A DNA stretch of 64,000 nucleotides, from the NCBI RefSeq assembly GCF_900232865.1, contig NZ_OCTS01000003.1:245464-309463 (forward strand). The letters run 5' to 3'. The position numbers and the translations under genes were made by a program. The notes below the pieces were generated by a model. The model did no database searches and was not told the origin of the DNA. It was given only the letters and a program-made list of their open reading frames with translations. Source of the stretch: Corynebacterium dentalis. GTDB taxonomy: Bacteria > Actinomycetota > Actinomycetes > Mycobacteriales > Mycobacteriaceae. Positions within the stretch are counted from its first letter, which is position 1. Each line of letters begins with the position of its first letter. This document shows positions 1 to 7,726 of this stretch, one piece after another.

Positions 1-844
1 TGGGCTGGATCATCGCGAGGTTGGTCTTGCCACACGCAGAGGGGAAAGCAGCACAGATGTAGTAGGCCTTGCCCTCTGGGGAGACCAGCTTCAGGATGAG
101 CATGTGCTCAGCCATCCATCCCTCGTCACGAGCCATGGCGGAAGCGATACGCAGGGCGTAGCACTTCTTCGCCAGGATGGCGTTACCGCCGTAGCCGGAG
201 CCGTAAGACCAAATCTCGCGATCCTCAGGGAAGTGAGTGATGTACTTGGTCTCGTTGCATGGCCAAGGAACGTCCTGCTCGCCCTCGTCCAGAGGTGCGC
301 CCACGGAGTGCCAGCCCTTGACGTAGCCGCCGTTTTCGCCGATCTTGTCCAGGGCTTCCTTGCCCATGCGGGTCATGATGCGCATGGACATCACCACGTA
401 TGGGGAATCGGTGATCTCCACGCCCAGCTTGGGATCCTCATCGGTGATGGGTCCCATGCAGAAAGGCACGACGTACATGGTGCGGCCACGCATAGAACCG
501 GCGAAGTGCTCACGCATTTCTTCACGCATCTTCTCTGGCTCTACCCAGTTGTTGGTAGGGCCAGCATCTTCTTCATTCTTGGAGCAGATGAAGGTGCGGG
601 ATTCCACGCGCGCCACGTCGGCTGGGTTCGAACGACCGAGGTAAGAGTTTGGCTGCTTTTCTTCGTTCAGCTTCACCAAGGTGCCGCCTTCGACTAGCTC
701 CTCCGCGAGCCGGTTCCACTCTTCGTCAGAACCGTCACAGAAACGCACAGCGTCCGGTTGGAAAAGCTCAACGCTCTTCTCGATCCACTCCAGCATTTCC
801 TTGTGGTTGGTTGGCGCTTCGCCCACGAGCCCACGGATGGTCAT
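1..844 (-). CDS. pckG: Phosphoenolpyruvate carboxykinase (GTP), N-terminal part, runs off the window
   Basis: Catalyses GTP-dependent interconversion of oxaloacetate and phosphoenolpyruvate, the entry step of gluconeogenesis, in the cytosol. The minus strand reads [17 protein letters not shown] at the start and continues without a stop to the window edge (281 codons visible). Visible family signatures include [17 protein letters not shown], the substrate-binding region with YVVPFCMGP, and, at the very edge, [14 protein letters not shown], the cysteine-containing kinase P-loop typical of GTP-type PEPCK. The ATG at 844-842 follows a GGGAGA ribosome site about 8 nt upstream. The C-terminal half lies outside the window. 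Identification is secure. Confidence 0.97.
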   Translation of the reverse strand, partial: MTIRGLVGEAPTNHKEMLEWIEKSVELFQPDAVRFCDGSDEEWNRLAEELVEGGTLVKLNEEKQPNSYLGRSNPADVARVESRTFICSKNEEDAGPTNNWVEPEKMREEMREHFAGSMRGRTMYVVPFCMGPITDEDPKLGVEITDSPYVVMSMRIMTRMGKEALDKIGENGGYVKGWHSVGAPLDEGEQDVPWPCNETKYITHFPEDREIWSYGSGYGGNAILAKKCYALRIASAMARDEGWMAEHMLILKLVSPEGKAYYICAAFPSACGKTNLAMIQP

Positions 845-951
845 TGAATCTCTCCCTCGGGTTGGATGCTGCTTCTCACACCCAGATTATCTATATAAGG
901 CGCACAAGAAATAACTTTGTGAGCCCATACACTGTGGCATTCCCTAACAGC

Positions 952-1320
952 CTAGCCCCATTCCCCCCGTTCAACACATATCCACCTCTCCTCGTGCCAT
1001 GTTTCGGCACGAGTCGTGGCATTTTCGGGGGGATTTGCTAGCGCGTGTTGGGCGGGATCGTTCCACCGCCATGCGGACCACTGCCCGTCAAAAGTCACAT
1101 GTGAGACGTAGTCAATGCGCCCGTCACCGTCGGTATCCGCGAGAATGCTCATGCCCTCTTCATCGGTAAAGGTGGCGGATTCCTCGTCTTCCATCGCGGG
1201 CACGCGGTAGTCCGTGCCGTGCACGTCCATGACGAGCCCGTGCTCACCCCCGGGCTGTCCGGAGTGCGGTTCGAGGGGAAGTTGCGGGGCCAAGGGGTTG
1301 GCGTCGAAATCAAAGAACAT
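952..1320 (-). CDS. Small acidic protein with a DxDGDGxxD loop (DUF6802-like)
   Basis: A 122-aa protein beginning MFFDFDANPLAPQLPLEP, rich in Asp/Glu. Near residue 75 it carries DTDGDGRIDY, which resembles the calcium-binding loop of EF-hand or thrombospondin type 3 repeats, followed by an aromatic stretch (GQWSAWRWN). No signal peptide or membrane segment is evident. Its ATG overlaps the stop codon of the upstream membrane-protein gene as ATGA, so the two are translationally coupled. The resemblance to DUF6802 is from memory of the family and is an inference; the biochemical role is unknown. Confidence 0.75.
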   Translation of the reverse strand: MFFDFDANPLAPQLPLEPHSGQPGGEHGLVMDVHGTDYRVPAMEDEESATFTDEEGMSILADTDGDGRIDYVSHVTFDGQWSAWRWNDPAQHALANPPENATTRAETWHEERWICVERGEWG

Positions 1321-2171
1321 CACCGACCACCCACTGCATCGGCCACGCGAGGAATCTGCACGCGAGCGAGCACGTCCGCAGTCAGGGCATTCCACGCCTC
1401 CTTGAGCGCGACCGCTCGCTGCGCCGCCCGCGCCTTGCGCTCCGCAGCCTGCACCATCCACACGCGAGCCACCGCGCCGAACAGCGCCAGAACCACGCCA
1501 GCCAACACACCCCACAGCGGTTGCCCCAGCGCACGCCCGATGGCAAAGCCCAGCGCCAGTCCACCAATCAGGCCCGCTACCAGCGCAATGATCTGCTGCA
1601 CGCGCGCCTCCCGGCCTGCATCCAACTCGCGCGATTCCGGCTCCGTGAACGTGGGGCACGCAACTCCCTGCCGCAGCAGCGCCACCCGCAGATGTTGCGT
1701 GTAGGTGCGGTGAGCAGCGGCGGAATCGGCGAGCTGTGGGTCTTGAATGATTTCTGACGCCACCCTGTTCATCTCCAACTTCACCGCCACGCGCACCCGC
1801 TCTGACCTCTCCAGGTCCGCCCGGCGCGCATCGGCCAGCCAGCGCTGAGAATTCAAGACGATGGTGTCCACGGCTTCCTGCACGTCCGCGACGGTGGCGC
1901 AGTGATACACGCCTGGCTGCTCCTGCCAGGCCCGTCCCTCCGGCTCCGCGGAGCGAGAGCGCGGCGGCCGGTAAAGCATCACCGCGCCCATGGCCTGGGA
2001 CACGGCATCCACCACCTTTTGGTCCTCCGGGGTCCACGCCCCCACCACGGCAACTACCCCGTTTAAATCGTCCTGCGGACCAGCCCCGACCACGGCTCGG
2101 CACCGCGTCAGTTGGCTGGCCACGGCATGCACCGTGCGTTGATCCGGCCCAATGACCGCAATCTTCTTCAT
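1320..2171 (-). CDS. Hypothetical membrane protein with a C-terminal hairpin of two TM helices
   Basis: A 283-aa protein. The N-terminal part (MKKIAVIGPDQRTVHAVASQL) looks like a small Rossmann-type or P-loop-free nucleotide-like domain of about 100 residues; the middle is helical and charged; residues about 205-250 form two closely spaced hydrophobic helices (IIALVAGLIGGLALGFAIG and WGVLAGVVLALFGAVARVW) joined by a short turn. The ATG at 2171 has GGGGATCAC immediately upstream, and a longer in-frame extension to 2291 has no ribosome site and would overlap trmB. Coupled by ATGA to the following small acidic gene, suggesting they act together. I do not recognise the function; the same gene neighbourhood (next to pck and trmB) exists in other corynebacteria. 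Confidence 0.8.
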   Translation of the reverse strand: MKKIAVIGPDQRTVHAVASQLTRCRAVVGAGPQDDLNGVVAVVGAWTPEDQKVVDAVSQAMGAVMLYRPPRSRSAEPEGRAWQEQPGVYHCATVADVQEAVDTIVLNSQRWLADARRADLERSERVRVAVKLEMNRVASEIIQDPQLADSAAAHRTYTQHLRVALLRQGVACPTFTEPESRELDAGREARVQQIIALVAGLIGGLALGFAIGRALGQPLWGVLAGVVLALFGAVARVWMVQAAERKARAAQRAVALKEAWNALTADVLARVQIPRVADAVGGR

Positions 2172-2192
2172 GTGATCCCCTAATAGTCCCCG

Positions 2193-2198
2193 TAATCT
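2193..2198 (+). promoter_or_regulatory. -10 hexamer of trmB, leaderless type
   Basis: TAATCT ends 6 nt before the ATG at 2205 and there is no purine-rich ribosome site between them. The spacing fits transcription starting at the A of the ATG. Confidence 0.5.
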
Positions 2199-2204
2199 GC
2201 AACA

Positions 2205-3014
2205 ATGTACGGGATGAATGAACCCGAAAACTCCCCAGAAGTACACGCATCGGATATGCAGTCTGCCGATAGCGCGGGCGCACTCCCCCATGGTCGCCCT
2301 CCGCAGACTGAGTTTAACGATGGTCGCGACTATCCGCGACTGGGCAGCTTCAGCTTCCGCCGGGGCACGCTAACGGATAACCAAGAGGCCATGTGGGAAG
2401 AGAACTGGCCACAGCGTGGCAAAGTGCTCTCCGATGAGGTCATTGACCTGGACGAATGGTTCGGACGGCAGGCCCCTGGCGGCACCATCGTGGAGGTCGG
2501 ATCTGGTACGGGCACGTCCACTGCGGCGATGACGCCGCTAGAACCGGACACCAATATCGTGGCCGTGGAGATCTATCGTCCGGGCCTGGCCAAGCTGCTG
2601 GGCGCGGCCGTGCGCGAAGGCATTGACAACATTCGCCTGGTTCGCGGCGATGGCGTGGAAGTGCTGCATCGCATGTTCGAGCCGAACTCGCTGGCGGGAG
2701 TGCGGGTGTTCTTCCCGGATCCGTGGCCTAAGGCTCGTCACCACAAGCGGCGCATCATCCAGACGGGCACGCTGCACCTGATCGCGGAGCGTTTGCGCCC
2801 GGGTGGCATCTTGCACGTGGCCACGGATCACGCGGACTACGCGGAGTGGATCGACGAGCTCGTCGAGGTTGAGCCACAGCTGGAGTATCTGGGATGGCCG
2901 GAGGATCAATCCGATATTCCCGTACTCACGGATCGCCAGATCATTACCAAGTTTGAGGGCAAGGGCTTGGAGAAGGATCACGTCATCAAGGAGTACCTGT
3001 GGCGGAAGCGATGA
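2205..3014 (+). CDS. trmB: tRNA (guanine-N7-)-methyltransferase TrmB
   Basis: Methylates N7 of G46 in the variable loop of tRNAs using S-adenosylmethionine. The 269-aa product has a 45-residue acidic, probably disordered extension, then the class I methyltransferase fold: motif [15 protein letters not shown] near residue 97, the acidic end of strand 2 at VAVEIYRPG, and the TrmB signature [17 protein letters not shown] near 170, with the C-terminal [13 protein letters not shown]. An ATG 9 nt downstream is an alternative start, but the leaderless promoter favours 2205. The stop overlaps the start of the NYN-domain gene by ATGA, so the two are translated together. Confidence 0.95.
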   Translation: MYGMNEPENSPEVHASDMQSADSAGALPHGRPPQTEFNDGRDYPRLGSFSFRRGTLTDNQEAMWEENWPQRGKVLSDEVIDLDEWFGRQAPGGTIVEVGSGTGTSTAAMTPLEPDTNIVAVEIYRPGLAKLLGAAVREGIDNIRLVRGDGVEVLHRMFEPNSLAGVRVFFPDPWPKARHHKRRIIQTGTLHLIAERLRPGGILHVATDHADYAEWIDELVEVEPQLEYLGWPEDQSDIPVLTDRQIITKFEGKGLEKDHVIKEYLWRKR

Positions 3015-3673
3015 ATGACCACGATTCCGAGTTTTCCCACCGTCTCGGCTCCTCCACGCAGCAGGATCCGTGCCTGCTGCTGGTGTGGGACGCGCCCAAC
3101 ATGGACATGGGTTTGGGTTCGATTCTAGGCAATCGCCCCACCTCCTCTTTCCGCCCGCGTTTCGATGCGGTGGGGCGTTGGCTGATCGATCTGGCCCAGG
3201 ACATGGAGGAGGAGTTCGGCAGCCCGGTCATCCCTGAGGCCACGGTGTTCACCAACGTGGTTCCGGGTAATGCCGATGTGATCCGTCCATGGGTGGATGC
3301 CCTGCGCAACGTGGGTTTTGCGGTGTTTGCCAAACCCAAGGTGGAGGAAGATACGGACGTTGATGAGGATATGGTGGCCCATATTCGTCGACGCCAAGCC
3401 GAAGGCGTTCTAGACGGTGTGATCGTTGCCAGCGCGGACGGCCGAAACTTCAAGGAACTGCTGGAGCAACTGGCAGACGACATACCGGTGACGGTCATTG
3501 GTTTCCAAGAACACACCACTTGGGCTGTAGATTCTTCAGTCATAGACTTTGTGGATCTGGAGGAGATCGAGGGAGTCTTCCGAGAACCTCTACCTCGCGT
3601 GAACCTTGAGTCGCTGCCAGAAGCCGGTGCGTGGTTGCAACCATTCCGTTCGTTGCTGACCCTGCTGGACTAA
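3011..3673 (+). CDS. NYN-domain (PIN-like) putative ribonuclease
   Basis: A 220-aa protein with a LabA/NYN-type PIN-like fold. The opening strand [15 protein letters not shown] (residues about 25-40) carries the conserved Asp-x-x-Asn of NYN domains; [17 protein letters not shown] and [19 protein letters not shown] supply the other acidic residues expected around the metal site. Proteins of this family are known or predicted RNases. The start chosen is the ATG that overlaps the trmB stop (ATGA), preceded by GGAAG; an in-frame codon at 2999 lies inside trmB. Coupling to a tRNA methyltransferase makes tRNA or rRNA a plausible substrate, which is inference. Confidence 0.85.
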   Translation: MNDHDSEFSHRLGSSTQQDPCLLLVWDAPNMDMGLGSILGNRPTSSFRPRFDAVGRWLIDLAQDMEEEFGSPVIPEATVFTNVVPGNADVIRPWVDALRNVGFAVFAKPKVEEDTDVDEDMVAHIRRRQAEGVLDGVIVASADGRNFKELLEQLADDIPVTVIGFQEHTTWAVDSSVIDFVDLEEIEGVFREPLPRVNLESLPEAGAWLQPFRSLLTLLD

Positions 3674-3756
3674 AAAATTGCCTGGCTGCGTGCCCTCGTG
3701 ACCGCGCACCCGCAAATATGACGTGATTGACCTCTATTCATAAGGAGACCCAACGG

Positions 3757-6039
3757 ATGTTCAGCACTTGGGGCGATATCGCATACCGATTCCGCCGAGT
3801 CATCCCGCTGGTGATCATCGCAGCCATCGTGGCGCTCTTCGCTATCTTCGGCACCCAGTTGGGCGATCGGATGAGCCAAGAGGGTTGGGACGATCCTCAC
3901 TCCCAGTCCACGCAGGCTGCGGCGGTGGAGGAAGAGGTCTTTGGCCGCGATGATTCCGGCGACGTCATTCTGTTGGTGCGCAGCGAGCAGCCTGGCGGAG
4001 CGGTCACAGACGAGGTTAAGCGCTCCGTCACGGAGCAGCTGGACGCGGTGCAACAAAAGCATGCAGAGAATCTGGGTCCCATCACCAGCTTCTTCGATAA
4101 CGGTCCGCGGCAGCTAGCTAACGAAGATGGCACGGCGGCGTTTGCGTCGATCGCGATGGCAGGAACGGGAGAGGACGTCCTCACCAACTTTCGGGCGGTA
4201 GAGGATGACCTGCGCAACATTTCTGTCGACGGTGTGAGCGTTGAAGTGGCGGGCGCGACTGCCGTCTCTGATGCCCTCGACGAGGGAATGTCGAAGGATA
4301 TTAAGCGCGCCGAACTGGTGGCTCTACCTGCGGTGGGTGTGCTGTTGCTGCTGGTGTTTGGCGGTGTGATTGCTGCCGGCATGCCGCTGCTGGTGGGCAT
4401 CTTGTCCATCATGGGCTCGGCGGGTGTGCTGGCTATTTTGGCCGAGTACACGCAGATCAACGTGTTCGCCCAATCCGTGGTCACGCTGCTGGGCTTGGGT
4501 CTGGCGATCGACTACGGCCTGTTCATGGTCTCCCGTTTCCGCGAGGAGATGGCCGAGGGCAATGACGTGCGGGTGGCCGTGCGCAACACCACGGCCACGG
4601 CGGGCAAGACGGTGGTGTTCAGTGCGCTAATGGTGGCGGTTGCGCTGTCCGGCCTGCTGATTTTCCCGCAGGCGTTCCTCAAATCCGTGGCCTTCGGCGC
4701 AATGTCTGCGGTCGGCTTGGCCGCGATTCTGTCTGTTGCTGTGCTGCCCAGCATCTTCGCGATGCTCGGATCCAACATTGACCGGTGGGCTATCAAGAAG
4801 CAGACACGCAAGCGTTCTGAGGTGGTCAGCGGCGTGTGGGGCAAGATCCCGAGCTTCGCCATGCGCCACTCCAAGCTGGTGACGTTCTTCTTGGTGGCGG
4901 GCCTGCTGGCTCTGTCCATTCCGCTGTCCGGCATCAAGCTGGGTGGCCTCAACGAGACCTACCTGCCTCCCGCTAATGACACGCGCGTGGCGCAGGCGCA
5001 CTTCGACGAGAACTTCCCTACCTTCCGCACCGATCCGGTGAAGCTGGTCATCGAAGGCGAGCCTGCGTTGGTCAGCCAGGTCTACCAGCAGGCCAATCAG
5101 GTGGAGGGCCTGGCTGCGCCATTCCAGGTGGCCCAGGCGACCAAGGACAACGTCACGGTGTTGTCTGCATCCATCGCCGACCGCGATGACTACGGCGAGA
5201 TCGTGGATTACCTGCATGATCTGAAGGTCGATGGCGCCAACGTGATGGTCGCGGGCACCCCAGCCCTCGAGGTGGAGTCCATCAACGCGCTGTTCGAGAA
5301 GCTGCCGTGGATGCTGCTGTACATCGTGCTGGTCAGCTTCGTTCTCATGGCGATGATCTTCGGTTCCCTGATCATTCCTGCCAAAGCCGTGATCATGAAT
5401 GTCTTGGGCACGGGTGCCACGTTAGGCATGCTCACGTTGTTGTTTGTCGACGGCATGGGCGCCGACTTCTTTGGCTACACCGCAGGCCCACTGATGAGTC
5501 CTGTACTCGTGTTGATTGTTGCCATCGTGTTTGGCCTATCCACGGACTACGAGGTGTTCCTGGTTTCCCGCATGGTGGAGGCCCGGGCCCGCGGGGCCAC
5601 AACAGATCAGGCCATTCGCTTTGGTACTGCCACCACTGGTTCCATCATCACCGCTGCGGCGCTGATCATGATCGTAGTGTGTGGTGCGTTCGGGTTCTCC
5701 AGCATCGTGATGATGAAGTACATTGCCTTCGGCATGGTGATCGCGCTGATCCTGGATGCCACGGTCATCCGCATGTTGTTGGTACCAGCGGTGATGCACA
5801 TGCTGCGCGAGGACAACTGGTGGGCACCTGGTTGGGTCAAGAAGCTCTCCGAGAAGGTGGGGCACAACGAGCAGCTGGCTTCCTCCGAGTCTCGGCTGAC
5901 CGTGGCTGAGCTGGCAGCAACGCGGCAGCAGCGGGCCCTGACCGCTGGCCGCCGTGATGGCGGCGTGGTGGAGCACACTCGCAACGTGCCTTTTTCTGAA
6001 CTGATGAAGCGGATGAACGACGAAGGCGGCGCCCGGTAG
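3757..6039 (+). CDS. mmpL3: MmpL3/CmpL1-type RND transporter, trehalose monomycolate flippase
   Basis: A 760-aa MMPL-family inner membrane protein with 12 predicted TM helices in the usual 1+5 / 1+5 layout and two periplasmic porter domains (residues about 40-190 and 400-550). The paired proton-relay Asp-Tyr residues are present in TM4 (LAIDYGLFMVSRFREE, D252-Y253) and TM10 (LSTDYEVFLVSRM, D597-Y598), as in mycobacterial MmpL3. It exports trehalose monomycolate, the donor used by the mycolyltransferases encoded about 20 kb away. The ATG at 3757 follows AAGGAGACC; the TTG at 3727 has no ribosome site. The C-terminal tail (about 70 residues, basic) is much shorter than in M. tuberculosis. The next gene starts inside its stop codon. 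Confidence 0.93.
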   Translation: MFSTWGDIAYRFRRVIPLVIIAAIVALFAIFGTQLGDRMSQEGWDDPHSQSTQAAAVEEEVFGRDDSGDVILLVRSEQPGGAVTDEVKRSVTEQLDAVQQKHAENLGPITSFFDNGPRQLANEDGTAAFASIAMAGTGEDVLTNFRAVEDDLRNISVDGVSVEVAGATAVSDALDEGMSKDIKRAELVALPAVGVLLLLVFGGVIAAGMPLLVGILSIMGSAGVLAILAEYTQINVFAQSVVTLLGLGLAIDYGLFMVSRFREEMAEGNDVRVAVRNTTATAGKTVVFSALMVAVALSGLLIFPQAFLKSVAFGAMSAVGLAAILSVAVLPSIFAMLGSNIDRWAIKKQTRKRSEVVSGVWGKIPSFAMRHSKLVTFFLVAGLLALSIPLSGIKLGGLNETYLPPANDTRVAQAHFDENFPTFRTDPVKLVIEGEPALVSQVYQQANQVEGLAAPFQVAQATKDNVTVLSASIADRDDYGEIVDYLHDLKVDGANVMVAGTPALEVESINALFEKLPWMLLYIVLVSFVLMAMIFGSLIIPAKAVIMNVLGTGATLGMLTLLFVDGMGADFFGYTAGPLMSPVLVLIVAIVFGLSTDYEVFLVSRMVEARARGATTDQAIRFGTATTGSIITAAALIMIVVCGAFGFSSIVMMKYIAFGMVIALILDATVIRMLLVPAVMHMLREDNWWAPGWVKKLSEKVGHNEQLASSESRLTVAELAATRQQRALTAGRRDGGVVEHTRNVPFSELMKRMNDEGGAR

Positions 6040-7100
6040 TGAATTGGCAGACAGTGCGGAAGGTAGTCAAGACAAAGCGCTTTCAAGCGTGCTTCGTCTT
6101 GATTGTCCTGGCCGCCCTCGTCTTTTTTGGTCGCGATCACCTGCACTTCATTGGCGATGGTTGGCGGGAACTGCAGGATGCGGACTTCCGGTGGGTGCTG
6201 GCCGCAATTGTGCTGGTGGGACTATCCATGATGGCTCAGGCCGAAGTCATGGTGGTACTGCTGCGTACGGCGGGAGTCAACGTCAAGCGGCGAGCTGTCA
6301 ACGTTTTGGGCCTGGCCGCTAACGCGTGGAGCTCCTCGTTCCCCGGTGGTCCCGCGCTGAGCGCCGCGATGATCTTTCGCGAGCAAATGAAGTGGGGCGC
6401 CACCCCGGTTATCGCCAGTTGGTACATGATCCTGTCCGGCGCCCTGGCCGGTGCCGGCATGGCCGTACTGGCCTTGGGCAGCGTGTTTTTCTTGGGGCTG
6501 ACCGTCAAACCTGTCACCCTCGCACTCTCTCTGGTAGGCCTGCTGGCGCTGGCTTTCGCCACCAACTGGGTGGCCAAGCACCCCGAACAGGTCGAGGCGT
6601 GGCTGGTAGCGCGGGCGCGCGCATTCAACAGCTGGCGCAACCAGCCGGAGGATCGTTTCACCCCGGCCATCGAGAGCTTTTCCGATCAGCTCTCCGCCGT
6701 GGAGTTGCCGCTGAACAAGCTGACGGCCGCCATTTTCTACTCAATGATGAATTGGGCGCTAGAGATCGCCTGCCTGCTGGCCTGCATCATGGCCATCGGC
6801 GGCGAGCCACCCATCGCGGGCGTGGTGTTGAGCTTCTTGGCGTCGAAACTGGTGGGCCAGGTACAGGTCACACCCGGCGGGCTCGGAACTGTGGACGTGG
6901 CTCTGACTACCTCCCTGGTGGGTCTGGCGGCGATGACTTCCGTGCACGCTTTCGCGGCGGTGCTGGTCTACCGCATGCTGAACTTCTTCGGCCTCACCCT
7001 GGTGGGGTGGCTGGTGTACTTCGGCGCGAAGTTGGCCAAGCCGGTGCTGGATACGGAGCCGCTGCATTCGGACGAGGCGAAATATTCGAGCGCGGCCTAA
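6039..7100 (+). CDS. YbhN/LPG-synthase-like integral membrane protein (putative lipid flippase)
   Basis: A 353-aa protein with about eight hydrophobic helices, matching the lysylphosphatidylglycerol synthetase transmembrane (YbhN, UPF0104) superfamily. Typical features are the glycine- and proline-rich NAWSSSFPGGPALSAAM near residue 95 and VQVTPGGLGTVDVALT near 280, the two conserved loops of the family. Members move lipids or lipid-linked sugars across the membrane. Translation begins at a GTG whose G is the last base of the mmpL3 stop codon (TAGTG), so the two are tightly coupled; this suggests a joint role in mycolate or envelope lipid traffic, which is inference. Confidence 0.88.
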   Translation: MNWQTVRKVVKTKRFQACFVLIVLAALVFFGRDHLHFIGDGWRELQDADFRWVLAAIVLVGLSMMAQAEVMVVLLRTAGVNVKRRAVNVLGLAANAWSSSFPGGPALSAAMIFREQMKWGATPVIASWYMILSGALAGAGMAVLALGSVFFLGLTVKPVTLALSLVGLLALAFATNWVAKHPEQVEAWLVARARAFNSWRNQPEDRFTPAIESFSDQLSAVELPLNKLTAAIFYSMMNWALEIACLLACIMAIGGEPPIAGVVLSFLASKLVGQVQVTPGGLGTVDVALTTSLVGLAAMTSVHAFAAVLVYRMLNFFGLTLVGWLVYFGAKLAKPVLDTEPLHSDEAKYSSAA

Positions 7101-7109
7101 CCCGCGTCC

Positions 7110-7115
7110 TACAAT
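7110..7115 (+). promoter_or_regulatory. -10 hexamer upstream of the DUF3054 gene
   Basis: TACAAT ends 6 nt before the ATG at 7122. The spacer GAGGTT could also act as a weak ribosome site, so transcription could be either leaderless from here or read-through from mmpL3. Confidence 0.45.
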
Positions 7116-7121
7116 GAGGTT

Positions 7122-7541
7122 ATGACTACCTCCGCCAGCACGGAACCAGCTCGCAGTAAGACAGTCCTGACGGCTTTTGTCGCAGATCTCATCGCCATCG
7201 CCGCCTTTGGGCTGTTCGCTCGCGTGGCTCACCAGAGTGCGGATATGCCACTCAACGTGCTGGGCTGGCTGAACACCACCTGGCCGTTTTGGCTGGGCGT
7301 GCTGGTCGCGTGGGCTCTGCTGTGGTGGGGAATGATGGGGAGCCGTTCTGGCCATGAGCTGTCCACGGTGCTGCCGGTGTGGGTCGGCGCTGTCGTGGTG
7401 GGACTGGGCGTGTGGACTTTGCGTAACGGAAGCCTCCCCCACTGGTCTTTTGTGATCGTGGCCTGCGTAATGAGCGCTCTTCTGCTGTGGGGATGGCGAC
7501 TTGTGGCGCGCTTGTTCAGGGCGCGGGCGGGGCGCTCCTGA
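7122..7541 (+). CDS. DUF3054 family membrane protein
   Basis: A 139-aa protein with a short polar N-terminus and four hydrophobic helices (VLTAFVADLIAIAAFGLFARVAH, WPFWLGVLVAWALLWWG, VLPVWVGAVVVGLGVWTLR, WSFVIVACVMSALLLWGWRLVARL), ending in a basic tail. This is the usual size and layout of the DUF3054 family, common in actinobacteria and of unknown function. It lies 21 bp after the YbhN-like gene and has its own possible -10 hexamer. Confidence 0.85.
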   Translation: MTTSASTEPARSKTVLTAFVADLIAIAAFGLFARVAHQSADMPLNVLGWLNTTWPFWLGVLVAWALLWWGMMGSRSGHELSTVLPVWVGAVVVGLGVWTLRNGSLPHWSFVIVACVMSALLLWGWRLVARLFRARAGRS

Positions 7542-7572
7542 CGTCGGGAAAAAATCTTTACCCGAGGCGAAA

Positions 7573-7616
7573 GTTCCCCTTAAGTTACTATTTCGCCATT
7601 TTTCGGTTACCCAACG
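7573..7616 (+). promoter_or_regulatory. Candidate PHO box, 11-nt periodic GTTNC repeats upstream of phoX
   Basis: GTTCC at 7573, GTTAC at 7584 and GTTAC at 7606 lie at exact 11- and 22-nt intervals; the unit at 7595 is degenerate (GCCAT). Direct repeats of an 11-nt unit beginning GTTC are the known layout of PHO boxes bound by PhoP/RegX3-type regulators in actinobacteria. The remainder of the 185-bp gap (7542-7726) holds a T-rich promoter region and the phoX ribosome site GAGGAG at 7715-7720. Confidence 0.35.
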
Positions 7617-7726
7617 TACATATTGAATCCAAAGTCAGTTCTTACTGATCCCATAGGCTCTACCTCGTTCAAGTTGACTACTTACCGCACCGCAATCGAC
7701 GGTGCTCCTGTGACGAGGAGATTTCC

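Noticed and set aside
601..640. GGTTCGAA T-loop-like sequence
   Set aside because: It lies inside pckG codons for GRSNPAD; no acceptor stem or anticodon arm can be drawn.
952..2283. Single 443-codon minus-strand frame
   Set aside because: Only its last 122 codons are a gene; the upstream part is an Arg/Gly-rich out-of-frame reading of the 283-aa membrane-protein gene.
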